Origin: CAMAVH01 sp036500145
GTDB lineage: Bacteria; Pseudomonadota; Alphaproteobacteria; SMXQ01
Length of the DNA stretch: 26,174 bases
Reading direction: 5' to 3'
NCBI GenBank assembly: GCA_036500145.1
Contig: DASYCO010000044.1
Coordinates: forward strand, 1-26,174
The position numbers were made by a program, and so were the translations under genes. This document shows, in pieces, positions 6,544-15,045 of this stretch. Within the stretch, counting starts at the first letter, position 1, and the number at the start of each line of letters is the position of its first letter. The notes under the pieces are model-generated. The model was given only the letters and a program-made list of their open reading frames with translations. It did not search any database and had not been told where the DNA came from.

Positions 6544-8235
6544 ATGAACATTCATCCGCTTCTCTCAAGGCGTCTCGCGCGCGCCGCCTTCGCGCTCCTC
6601 CTCGCCGCATCCGCCACGACTTCGCTGGTCCGCCCAGCCCTGGCGAAGGACGACCTCACCATCGGCATCACCCAATATCCGGTGACGCTGCATCCCAGTA
6701 TCGAATCCATGCTGGCCAAGACCTACGTGCTCGACATGACGCGGCGGCCCTTCACCGCCTACGACAAGGACTGGCAGCTCGTCTGCATGCTCTGCGTCAC
6801 CCTGCCGACCATCGAGAACGGCCTGGCCAAGATCGAGTCCCTGCCGGGCGGCAAGAAGGGCATCGCCGTCACCTACACGATCCAGCCCAAGGCGACCTGG
6901 GGCGACGGCGTGCCGCTCACCACCAAGGACGTGCTGTTCAGCTACGAGGTCGGCAAGCATCCCCAGAGCGGCGTCACCTCGGGCGAGATGTACCGCCGCA
7001 TCCTCAAGATCGACGTGAAGGACGACAAGACCTTCACCATGCACATGGACCGCGTCACCTTCGACTACAACGCGATCAACGACTTCAACGTGCTGCCCGA
7101 GCATCTCGAGCGGGCGCGCTTCGCCGATCCCGCCGCCTACCGCTCGCGCAACGGCTACGACACCGACACCACCAACCCCGGCCTCTATTTCGGCCCCTAC
7201 AAGATCGTCGAGAAGGCCGTCGGCTCGCACATCGTGCTGGAGCCCAACCCGACCTGGTGGGGCAAGCCGCCCTACTTCAAGCGCATCGTGGTGCGCGCCA
7301 TCGAGAACACCTCGGCGCTCGAAGCCAACCTGCTGTCGGGCAGCGTCGACTACATCGCCGGCGAGCTGGGCCTCACGCTGGACCAGGCGATCCCCTTCGA
7401 GAAGCGCCATGCCGGCCAGTACAACATCCTCTACAAGCCGAGCCTGACCTACGAGCACATCGACCTGAACTTGGACAATCCGATCCTGCAGGACAAGCGG
7501 GTGCGCCAGGCGCTTATCCTCGGCATCGACCGCGAGGCGATCAGCAAGCAGCTGTTCGACGGCCGCCAGGCCGTCGCCAGCAGCATGGTCAACCCGCTCG
7601 ACTGGGTCTACGACCCGGCGACGCCGAGCTATGCCCGCGATCCGGCGAAGGCCGCCGCCCTGCTCGACGCCGCCGGCTGGACCCTCAAGGCGAAGGGTGG
7701 CATCCGCGCCAACGCCAAGGGCGAGCCCCTGATGCTCGAATTCATGACGACGGCCGCCAACAAGACGCGCGAACAGGTGCAGCAGGTGCTGCAGAGCCAG
7801 TGGCGCCAGCTCGGCATCGACGTGCGCATCCGCAACGAGCCGGCCCGCGTCTTCTTCGGCGAGACCATGACCAAGCGGCGCTACGGCGCGCTCGCCATGT
7901 ATGCCTGGTATTCGGCCCCGGAAAGCGTGCCGCGCACGACGCTGCACTCGAGCCAGATCCCGACGGCGGAGAACAACTTCGCCGGCCAGAACTATCCCGG
8001 CTTCAGCGACCCCGCCGTCGACGCCCTGCTCGATTCCATCGAATCCGAGCTCGACCGCGCCAAGCGCAAGGCCCTGTGGAGCAAGCTGCAGGCCGCCTAC
8101 GCCGACGACCTGCCGGTCATTCCCCTGTTCTTCCGCGCCGATCCCTACATCTTCCCGAAATGGCTGAAGGACATCGAGCCCACCGGCCACCAGGACATCT
8201 CGACGCTGTGGGTCGAGAACTGGTCGGCCCAATGA
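6544..8235 (+). CDS. ABC importer periplasmic substrate-binding protein (family 5, peptide type)
   Basis: A 563-residue SBP_bac_5 protein. Residues 1 to about 34 form a Sec signal peptide (two Arg, Ala/Leu core, 'RPALA' before 'KDD'). There is no lipobox, so it is a soluble periplasmic protein. The mature part begins 'LTIGITQYPVTLHPS' and shows the family pattern: 'ATWGDGVPLTTKDVLFSYE', 'YGALAMYAWYS' and 'DDLPVIPLFFRADPYIFP'. It is the size of oligopeptide/dipeptide/nickel-type binding proteins, but the ligand cannot be read off. Near residues 80-84 there is an uncommon C-x-x-C ('VCMLCV') that might form a disulfide. It is followed 97 bp later by the small unknown gene and then by the two ATPases and two permeases, with which it should form one importer. 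Confidence 0.93.
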   Translation: MNIHPLLSRRLARAAFALLLAASATTSLVRPALAKDDLTIGITQYPVTLHPSIESMLAKTYVLDMTRRPFTAYDKDWQLVCMLCVTLPTIENGLAKIESLPGGKKGIAVTYTIQPKATWGDGVPLTTKDVLFSYEVGKHPQSGVTSGEMYRRILKIDVKDDKTFTMHMDRVTFDYNAINDFNVLPEHLERARFADPAAYRSRNGYDTDTTNPGLYFGPYKIVEKAVGSHIVLEPNPTWWGKPPYFKRIVVRAIENTSALEANLLSGSVDYIAGELGLTLDQAIPFEKRHAGQYNILYKPSLTYEHIDLNLDNPILQDKRVRQALILGIDREAISKQLFDGRQAVASSMVNPLDWVYDPATPSYARDPAKAAALLDAAGWTLKAKGGIRANAKGEPLMLEFMTTAANKTREQVQQVLQSQWRQLGIDVRIRNEPARVFFGETMTKRRYGALAMYAWYSAPESVPRTTLHSSQIPTAENNFAGQNYPGFSDPAVDALLDSIESELDRAKRKALWSKLQAAYADDLPVIPLFFRADPYIFPKWLKDIEPTGHQDISTLWVENWSAQ

Positions 8236-8284
8236 CGCTTCCGTGACCGCCGGTCGCTTGGCTGCTGCGGGCCGTCCGGAAAGG

Positions 8285-8293
8285 CGCTAATCT
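8285..8293 (+). promoter_or_regulatory. Possible internal promoter -10 (GCTAATCT)
   Basis: CGC-TAATCT, with the hexamer at 8288-8293, lies in the 97-bp gap between the binding-protein gene and the small gene, about 40 bp before its ATG. It resembles the GCTA-containing -10 motifs seen before other units in this window. There is no clear -35, so this is a weak call for an internal promoter feeding the ATPase/permease genes. Confidence 0.25.
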
Positions 8294-8332
8294 GCCCCGC
8301 CCCTTCACCACGACCAGCGACCGAGGACGTCC

Positions 8333-8551
8333 ATGGAGAACATGCGCAGACTGAGCGACAAGATCATTCAGGCCCACACCCAGGCCTGCGATGAGCGCAA
8401 GATGGACGTCGCCGAGGCGCTGCTGCGCGCCCTCGAGATCGACCAGTCGGCCTTCGGCGGCTTCAACAGGGACGACAAGCGCCAGTCGAATCCGCTGCTC
8501 GTCGCCGCCTACGCGCGCCACGAGCAGGCCAAGGCCGCCGTCAAGCATTGA
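8333..8551 (+). CDS. Conserved small protein of unknown function in importer operon
   Basis: A 72-residue protein that I do not recognise as a named family. It is hydrophilic and predicted mostly helical ('LSDKIIQAHTQACDERK', 'VAEALLRALEIDQS'), with a basic C-terminal half. It has no signal peptide, membrane segment or metal motif, and a single Cys. A good ribosome site (GAGG, six bases upstream) precedes the ATG, and the coding frame has a normal GC3 pattern. Its stop codon overlaps the TTG start of the next ATPase gene (TTGA), so translation is likely coupled. Cytoplasmic location and operon position suggest, but do not show, a link to the importer. A simple hitchhiker gene is equally possible. 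Confidence 0.8.
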   Translation: MENMRRLSDKIIQAHTQACDERKMDVAEALLRALEIDQSAFGGFNRDDKRQSNPLLVAAYARHEQAKAAVKH

Positions 8552-9545
8552 GCGAAGCCGCGCCGAGCCCCGCCGCCCCGGGCCCGACCGCGACGGCGGA
8601 CGCCGCCCTCGAGGTGGCCGACCTGCGCATCGTCTTCGAGACGCCGCGCGGGCCTTTCGCTGCCGTCGATGGCGTCTCCTTTCGCCTGTCGCCCGGCCGC
8701 ACGCTCGGCCTCGTCGGCGAATCCGGCTCGGGCAAGACCATGACCGCCCTGGCCACGCTGGACCTGCTGCCGCCGACGGGACGCGTCGCTGGCGGCCATA
8801 TCCGCTTCCAGGGCCAGGACATCGGCAGCGGCGCAAGCTTGCGCGGCGACCGCATCGCCATGATTTTCCAGGAGCCCGCCACCGCCCTCAATCCGGTGAT
8901 GACGATCGGCGAGCAGGTCGCCGAACCCTGGATCATCCATCGCGGTCTCGGCCATGCGGCAGCCATGGAGGCCGCCGTCGCCCTGCTCGACCGCGTCGGC
9001 CTGCCGGATGCGAAGCGCCGTGCGCAGGACTATCCGCACCGCCTGTCGGGCGGCCAGCGCCAGCGCGCCATGATCGCCATGGCGCTCGCCTGCGATCCCG
9101 CCCTGCTGATCGCCGACGAGCCGACCACGGCGCTCGACGTCACCATCCAGGCGCAGATCCTCGACCTCATGCTGGAGCTGCAGGACGCGCATGGCATGGC
9201 CATGCTCTTCATCAGCCACAACCTCGCCGTCGTCTCGGAAATCGCCGACGACGTGGCGGTGATGTACGCCGGCCGCATCGTCGAGCAGGCTCCGGCGGCG
9301 GAGCTCTTCGCCGCGCCGCGCCACCCCTACACGCGCGGGCTGCTCGACACGCTGCCGCGCCTGGGCCGCGGGCGCGGCCGCCTGCCCGCCGTGCCCGGCC
9401 ACGTCCCCGATCCGTCGCAGATGCCGCCCGGCTGCCGCTTCGCGCCGCGCTGCCCGCTGGCCGACGACGGTTGCCGCGCCGCCGACCCGCAGCTGCGCGC
9501 CAATGCGCGCGGCCATGCCGTCGCTTGCTTCAAGGCCGACATGTC

Positions 9546-9549
<4 letters not shown>
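8548..9549 (+). CDS. ABC importer ATPase, DppD/OppD type
   Basis: A 333-residue nucleotide-binding subunit. Walker A 'GESGSGKT' is at 57-64, with a Q-loop 'FQEPATALNPVMT', ABC signature 'LSGGQRQR', Walker B 'ALLIADEPTTALD' and H-loop 'FISHNLAVV'. The oligopeptide-transporter C-terminal extension carries spaced cysteines ('PPGCRFAPRCPLADDGC', then '...VACF'). In some DppD proteins these hold an iron-sulfur cluster. The start is TTG at 8548, overlapping the preceding stop. No upstream in-frame ATG is available after that stop. The stop overlaps the next ATG (ATGA). It energises import together with the following ATPase. Length and motifs are normal. Confidence 0.95.
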
Positions 9550-10513
<964 letters not shown>

Positions 10514-10517
<4 letters not shown>

Positions 10518-11485
10518 CGCGCTACGTCTCCACGCGCCTCATCGAATCGCTGCTCGTGCTGCTCGTCATGTCCTTCGTGATCTACATGCTGATCGGCCTG
10601 ATGCCGGGCGACCCCGCCGACATGATGATCGCCGGCGATCCGCACATCACCTCGGCCGACGTCGCCCGCATCAAGGCGCTCTATGGCCTCGACCAGCCCC
10701 TCTACAGCCGCTACCTCGCCTGGCTCGGCTCGGTGCTGAGCGGCAACTTCGGCAGCTCGCGGCTGCACTTGCGCCCAGTGCTGGACGTGATGGGCCCCTT
10801 CCTCGCCAACAGCCTGCTGCTGATGGGGCTGAGCTTCTCCCTCTCGGTCGCCATCGCCATCCCGGCCGGCGTCTACGCCGCGCTCAAGCCGCATTCCAAG
10901 CTCGACAACGCCATCAACATGCTCTGCTTCGCCGGCATCTCCGTGCCGGTGTTCTGGCTCGCGCTGATGCTGATGATGATGTTCGCCGTGAAGCTCGGCT
11001 GGCTGCCGGCCGGCGGCATTTCCACGCCGGGCATCGGCGGCGTCGCCGACCGCCTGAGCTACCTGGCGCTGCCGGTGGCGACGCTGACGCTCTCCAACAT
11101 CGGCCACTACACGCGCTTCATGCGCGCCGCCATGATCGAGACCCTGCGCCAGGACTATGTGCGCACCGCGCGCGCCAAGGGCGCTGGCCCGAGCCGCGTC
11201 GTCTGGCGCCACGCCTTCCGCAACGCGCTCATCCCGGTGGTGACGATCCTGGCGCTGAGCTTCGGCAGCCTGTTCTCCGGCGCGCTGGTGACCGAGACCA
11301 TGTTCGCCTATCCCGGCATGGGCAAGATGATCTACGACGCGGTGATGGGGAACGACTACAACCTCGCCCTCGTCGGCTTGCTCTTCGCCACGCTGCTGAC
11401 GCTCGGCGGCAACCTGCTCGCCGACCTCGCCTATGCCTGGCTCGACCCGCGCATCTCCTACGGCAGCGGCGAGGCCCGGCGATGA
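10514..11485 (+). CDS. ABC importer permease, DppB/OppB type
   Basis: A 323-residue inner-membrane permease with about six transmembrane segments. The first ('RLIESLLVLLVMSFVIYMLI' region) is followed by the family motif 'LMPGDPAD' and 'LYGLDQPLYSRYLAWLG'. The cytoplasmic coupling loop (EAA region) reads 'DYVRTARAKGAGPSRVVWRH', then 'AFRNALIPVVT'. It starts at an ATG overlapping the dppF-like stop, with GGGAG upstream, and ends overlapping the next gene. Together with the DppC-type protein it forms the translocation pore. Substrate specificity is unknown. Nickel/dipeptide/glutathione-type alternatives cannot be told apart by eye. Confidence 0.95.
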
Positions 11486-12408
11486 CGATGCCTGCCGCCA
11501 CGACGACGACGCACCCGCCCGAACGGCCCGCCGCCCTGCTGTGGCGGCGTTTCCTGCGCCACCGCTTGGCCGTGGCCAGCCTGGCGCTGCTGAGCGTCCT
11601 CATCCTGGCCGCCTTGCTGGCACCGCTCATCGCCGCCCTGCTCGGCCAGGACCCGAACAACGCCGACCTGCTCAGCCGCCTGCTGCCGCCGTCATTCGAC
11701 CATCCGCTCGGCACCGACGAGCTCGGCCGCGACCTGCTGCTGCGCCTGCTCTACGGCGGCCGCGTCTCGCTCGCCGTCGGCCTCGCCGGCGCCTTGACGG
11801 CGGCGGTGATCGGCACGGCCCTGGGATTGGTCGCCGGCTATTTCGGCGGCAAGCTCGACGCGCTGCTGATGCGCCTGACCGACGGCGTCATCGCTTTGCC
11901 GCTGCTGCCGCTGCTGATCGTGCTGGCCGCCGTCGACCTCAACAAGCTTGGCCTGCCCGCCGCCCTGGTCAACGACGAGAGCGTCAGCCTCTACCGCATG
12001 ATCGCGATCATCTCGCTGGTCGGCTGGACGACGGTCGCCCGCCTGGTCCGCGGCGCCACGCTGTCATTGCGCGAGCGCGACTTCGTGCTCTCGGCCATCG
12101 CCAGCGGCGCCGGAGCCTGGCGCATCATGACGGTGCATATCCTGCCCAACGCCGTGTCGCCCATCGTCGTCGCCACGACGCTCTCGGTCGGCAACGTCAT
12201 CTTGCTGGAATCGGTGCTGAGCTTTCTCGGCCTCGGCGTGCAGCCGCCGGCAGCGAGCTGGGGCAACATGCTGACCAACGCCCAGGACCTGATCTGGAGC
12301 GCGCCGCTGCTCGCGGTCTATCCCGGCCTGCTGATCTTCGCGACCGTGATCGCCTTCAACTTCCTCGGCGACGGCCTGCAGGACGCGCTCGATCCCCGCG
12401 CTGAGTGA
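11482..12408 (+). CDS. ABC importer permease, DppC/OppC type
   Basis: A 308-residue inner-membrane permease. The N-terminal cytoplasmic stretch ('LLWRRFLRHRLAVASLALL') leads into the first membrane segment. Then comes the DppC hallmark 'HPLGTDELGRDLLLRLLYGG' and the EAA loop 'RERDFVLSAIASGAGAWRI', 'ILPNAVSPIVV'. It ends with 'NFLGDGLQDALDPR', the usual C-terminus of this family. The gene overlaps its upstream partner by ATGA and is the last gene of the importer operon. The next gene is convergent, 24 bp away. Confidence 0.95.
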   Translation: MTMPAATTTTHPPERPAALLWRRFLRHRLAVASLALLSVLILAALLAPLIAALLGQDPNNADLLSRLLPPSFDHPLGTDELGRDLLLRLLYGGRVSLAVGLAGALTAAVIGTALGLVAGYFGGKLDALLMRLTDGVIALPLLPLLIVLAAVDLNKLGLPAALVNDESVSLYRMIAIISLVGWTTVARLVRGATLSLRERDFVLSAIASGAGAWRIMTVHILPNAVSPIVVATTLSVGNVILLESVLSFLGLGVQPPAASWGNMLTNAQDLIWSAPLLAVYPGLLIFATVIAFNFLGDGLQDALDPRAE

Positions 12409-12440
12409 ATGAAGGCCGGGTGACGCCGCGCCTCAGCGCG
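12397..12440. terminator. Possible shared 3' hairpin between convergent dppC-like and usp genes
   Basis: CGCGCTGAG (12397-12405) and CTCAGCGCG (12432-12440) are perfect 9-bp reverse complements. They span both stop codons of the convergent genes, with a 26-base loop. The structure could serve as a bidirectional terminator, but it lacks T tracts and part of each arm is coding. Confidence 0.3.
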
Positions 12441-13269
12441 ACATCAGGATCGGCACTTCCATCTTGGCGAGCATGTTGCGCGTCATGCCGCCGAGGATCA
12501 TCTCGCGCCAGCGCGCACGGCCGAAGGCGCCCATGACGATCATGTCGGCGCCGAAGTCCGCCGAGATGTCGCGCATGGTCTGGCCCATGGTGCCGCGCTC
12601 GGTCTTGGCCGTGCGGCCCTGGGCGGCGATGCCGTGGCGCGACAGGTGGGCGACCACGTCGGCCGCCGGATTGTCGCCCTGGCCGGAAATGCCGGATTCG
12701 GGGTTGATGGTCAGCACGCAGACTTCCTTGGCCTTGCGCAGGAAAGGCAGCGCGTCGTTCACGGCGCGCGCGGCGCCCCGGCTCGTCTTCCACAGGATCA
12801 GCACGCGCTCGCCCACGGTCTGGAAGGCGCCCGTGTGCGGCACGATGATGACCGGGCGGCCGACGTCGAGCACCATCTGCTCGGGCAGTTCCGGCGCGGT
12901 GCCCGGATCGAGGCGTTCGGGGTTGCGCTGGCCGGCGATCACCAGGTCGGCGAAGCGGGCGTGCAGCATCACCAGGTCGGGCAAGGGGCCTTCGACCTGA
13001 CGCCATTCGGCGGCGACGCCGGCGTTGCGGGTATGTTCGGTGAAGATGCGTTCGGCTTCGTGCGCGGCCTCGCGCATGTAACGGTCGTGAGCCTCGACCA
13101 ACTCGGGGCCGAGGTCCGCCTCGGCGTACTGGTGCATCGGCGCCAGGCCGACGACGTAGAGCCCCGTGAGCTTCGCGCCGAAGGCGCGGGCGAAGGCGAT
13201 TGCCACGTCGATGCGCGCCGGGCAGGACGGCGAACTGTCGAGATGGACCAGGATGTCCTTGTAGTCCAT
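12433..13269 (-). CDS. Tandem universal stress protein (UspA family)
   Basis: A 278-residue protein with two Usp folds. The first begins 'MDYKDILVHLD'. The second ends with 'DMIVMGAFGRARWREMILGG' and 'NMLAKMEVPILMSR'. The ATP-loop spacing G-x2-G-x9-G is kept in the second domain, followed by Gly-Met-Thr rather than the usual Ser/Thr directly. The start at 13269 has a GGAGG ribosome site six bases upstream. A longer in-frame start exists but adds a non-family N-terminus and overlaps the leader repeats. Usp proteins are cytoplasmic stress-associated nucleotide binders; the specific stress here is unknown. A near-consensus promoter lies about 75 bp upstream. The other member of this family in the window is at 20612-21475. 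Confidence 0.92.
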   Translation of the reverse strand: MDYKDILVHLDSSPSCPARIDVAIAFARAFGAKLTGLYVVGLAPMHQYAEADLGPELVEAHDRYMREAAHEAERIFTEHTRNAGVAAEWRQVEGPLPDLVMLHARFADLVIAGQRNPERLDPGTAPELPEQMVLDVGRPVIIVPHTGAFQTVGERVLILWKTSRGAARAVNDALPFLRKAKEVCVLTINPESGISGQGDNPAADVVAHLSRHGIAAQGRTAKTERGTMGQTMRDISADFGADMIVMGAFGRARWREMILGGMTRNMLAKMEVPILMSR

Positions 13270-13293
13270 GAAACCTCCGCGTGCCTCGTCAAA

Positions 13294-13332
13294 TGGGCCC
13301 AAAACCGTTCCGCCCGCGTGGGCCAAAACCGG
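13294..13332. repeat. Imperfect direct repeat in usp leader
   Basis: TGGGCCCAAAACCG (13294-13307) and TGGGCCAAAACCGG (13319-13332) are near-identical copies 25 bp apart. They lie in the predicted untranslated leader of the leftward usp gene. They could be regulator or RNA-binding sites, or a chance duplication. Confidence 0.5.
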
Positions 13333-13342
13333 CTTTTTCGTG

Positions 13343-13372
13343 ATTATACCGTAACATAGCGGTTATGGCCAA
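13343..13372 (-). promoter_or_regulatory. Promoter of the first usp gene, with embedded inverted repeat
   Basis: On the minus strand TTGGCC (13372-13367) is followed after 18 bp by a perfect TATAAT (13348-13343). The spacer is occupied by an imperfect inverted repeat, CCATAAC-N6-GTTACGG (13368-13349, one mismatched pair). A regulator bound there would block polymerase, so it is a candidate operator. Confidence 0.55.
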
Positions 13373-13419
13373 CGGCCTGCTCACACGCTTTCCGTTTGGC
13401 GGTCACGGGAAATTAAGTT

Positions 13420-13428
13420 AGCTAAAGT
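13420..13428 (+). promoter_or_regulatory. Possible -10 element for the manC-type gene
   Basis: AGC-TAAAGT lies 43 bp before the ATG of the downstream gene, in an AT-richer patch (from 13411). TTGGCG at 13396-13401 is too far away (21 bp) to be a standard -35. This is a weak call, supported mainly by similarity to the other GCTA-type elements in this window. Confidence 0.3.
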
Positions 13429-13471
13429 ACACCGGGGACACGGATCAACGCCTCCCACGGAGAGTCAGGAT

Positions 13472-14911
13472 ATGGCGGAAAGTTCTCAGCACAAGATCCG
13501 GCCGGTGATCCTCGCCGGCGGCACCGGCACCCGGCTCTGGCCGATGTCGCGTCTGCTATCCCCCAAGCAGTTCATGCCGCTCGCCGGCCCGGCGACCATG
13601 CTGGCCGAGACGGTCGGGCGCGTCGTCGATCCCGCCCGCTTCCTGCCGCCCATCGTGCTGTGCAACGAAGAATATCGCTTCATCGTCGCCGAGCAGCTGC
13701 GCGGCCTCGGCATCAAGGCGGAGGCCATCGTTCTCGAGCCGGTGGCGCGCAACACCGCGCCGGCGGTCGCCGTCGCCGCCCTGCTCGCCGCCGCCGTCGA
13801 TCCCGAGACGCCGCTGCTATTATTGCCCGCCGATCATGTCATCGCCGCGACCGGCAAATTCCACGCCGCCATCGCCACCGCCCTGCCCGCCGCCGTCGCC
13901 GGCAAGCTGATGACCTTCGGCATCCCGCCATCGCGCCCGGAGACAGGCTACGGCTACATCCACCGCGGCGGCGAGCTGGGCGGGCAGCCGGGCTGCTATG
14001 CCGTCGACCGCTTCGTCGAAAAGCCCGACGCCGCCACGGCCGAGCGCTACGTCTCCGAAGGCGGCTACGACTGGAACAGCGGCATGTTCCTGTTCCGCGC
14101 CGACCGCTACCTCGCCGAGCTGGCGCGCCTGCAGCCTGACATCGCCGCCGCCTGCCAGGCCGCCATCGACAAGGGCGCCAACGACCTCGACTTCTTCCGC
14201 CTCGACCAGGAGGCTTTCTCCGCCGCGCCGTCGATCTCGATCGACTACGCGGTGATGGAGCACACCAAGGACGCCGCCGTGGTGCCCGCCGACATCGGCT
14301 GGAACGACGTCGGCGCCTGGGACGCCCTGTGGCAGATCGCGCCGAAGGATCCCGACGGCAACGTCGCCCTCGGCGACGTGCTCGCGGTGGACACCAAGAA
14401 CAGCTACCTGCGCAGCGAGGGCGGCAAGCTGCTGGCGACCGTCGGCGTCGACAACCTCGTCGTCGTCGTCACCGACGACGCCGTGCTCGTCACCGACATC
14501 AACAAGGCGCAGGACGTCAAGAAGATCGTCGAAGAGCTCAACCGCCAGGGCCGCGAAGAGACCAAGGCGCATACCACCGTGTTCCGCCCCTGGGGCAGCT
14601 ACCGCGGCATCGACGTCGGCGAGCGCCACCAGGTGAAGCACATCATGGTGAAGCCCGGCGGCCAGCTGTCGCTGCAATGGCACCATCACCGCGCCGAGCA
14701 CTGGGTCGTGGTCAGCGGCCGCGCCCAGGTGACGCGCGGCGAAGAGATCATCATGCTCAACGAGAACGAGTCGATCTACATCCCGATCGGCACGCAGCAC
14801 CGCCTGGAGAACCCCGGCAAGATGCCGCTGCACCTCATCGAGGTGCAGTCGGGCGGCTATCTCGGCGAGGACGACATCGTGCGCATCGAGGACACCTACG
14901 GCCGCACCTAG
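13472..14911 (+). CDS. manC: Bifunctional mannose-1-phosphate guanylyltransferase / mannose-6-phosphate isomerase
   Basis: A 479-residue type II PMI-GMP protein. The N-terminal nucleotidyltransferase domain has the signature 'GGTGTRLWPMSR' (16-27) with 'PKQF' (31-34), then 'EPVARNTAPA', 'LLPADHVI', 'FVEKPD' and 'YDWNSGMFLF'. The C-terminal cupin isomerase domain has 'FRPWGSYRGID', 'KPGGQLSLQWHHHRAEHW' (about 395-412), 'VVSGRAQVT' and 'IGTQHRLENPG'. The enzyme makes GDP-mannose from mannose-1-phosphate and can interconvert fructose-6- and mannose-6-phosphate, feeding surface polysaccharide synthesis in the cytoplasm. Trp403 stands where many relatives have Met. No sugar-pathway neighbours are present, so it may act as a stand-alone gene. 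GGAGAG lies upstream of the ATG. It is also known in other organisms as algA, xanB or cpsB. Confidence 0.95.
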   Translation: MAESSQHKIRPVILAGGTGTRLWPMSRLLSPKQFMPLAGPATMLAETVGRVVDPARFLPPIVLCNEEYRFIVAEQLRGLGIKAEAIVLEPVARNTAPAVAVAALLAAAVDPETPLLLLPADHVIAATGKFHAAIATALPAAVAGKLMTFGIPPSRPETGYGYIHRGGELGGQPGCYAVDRFVEKPDAATAERYVSEGGYDWNSGMFLFRADRYLAELARLQPDIAAACQAAIDKGANDLDFFRLDQEAFSAAPSISIDYAVMEHTKDAAVVPADIGWNDVGAWDALWQIAPKDPDGNVALGDVLAVDTKNSYLRSEGGKLLATVGVDNLVVVVTDDAVLVTDINKAQDVKKIVEELNRQGREETKAHTTVFRPWGSYRGIDVGERHQVKHIMVKPGGQLSLQWHHHRAEHWVVVSGRAQVTRGEEIIMLNENESIYIPIGTQHRLENPGKMPLHLIEVQSGGYLGEDDIVRIEDTYGRT

Positions 14912-14923
14912 GCCGCCCTAGGT
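14906..14923 (+). terminator. Hairpin at the manC stop codon
   Basis: ACCTAGG (14906-14912) and CCTAGGT (14917-14923) form a 7-bp stem with a four-base loop that includes the TAG stop. TTCGGTTAT follows. A second palindrome, GGAACGGCCGTTCC, is at 14934-14947. These may end the manC message, but the T tract is poor. Confidence 0.3.
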
Positions 14924-15045
14924 TTCGGTTATCGGAACGGCCGTTCCATTCCGAATGGCGTCTTGCCCGTTCCCCTTGCGTCGACATGCGGTTGGCGACA
15001 CTCTGCGCCTGCGCGACGCGCGCCAGTCAGGACGAGGAACAGCAC

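Noticed and set aside
6565..8232. 555-codon open frame on the minus strand across the binding-protein gene
   Set aside because: It mirrors the SBP_bac_5 gene codon for codon, has the Val/Gly/Arg/Asp-rich composition of antisense shadow frames in GC-rich DNA, and shows no family motif.
12634..13359. 241-codon plus-strand frame opposite the first usp gene
   Set aside because: Antisense shadow of a Usp gene with ribosome site and promoter; crosses the promoter region and has no motif.
14329..15045. N-terminal extension of the aminotransferase frame back into manC
   Set aside because: The extension is the +1 frame of manC and reads as Arg-rich nonsense; the family start and a ribosome site are at 15046.
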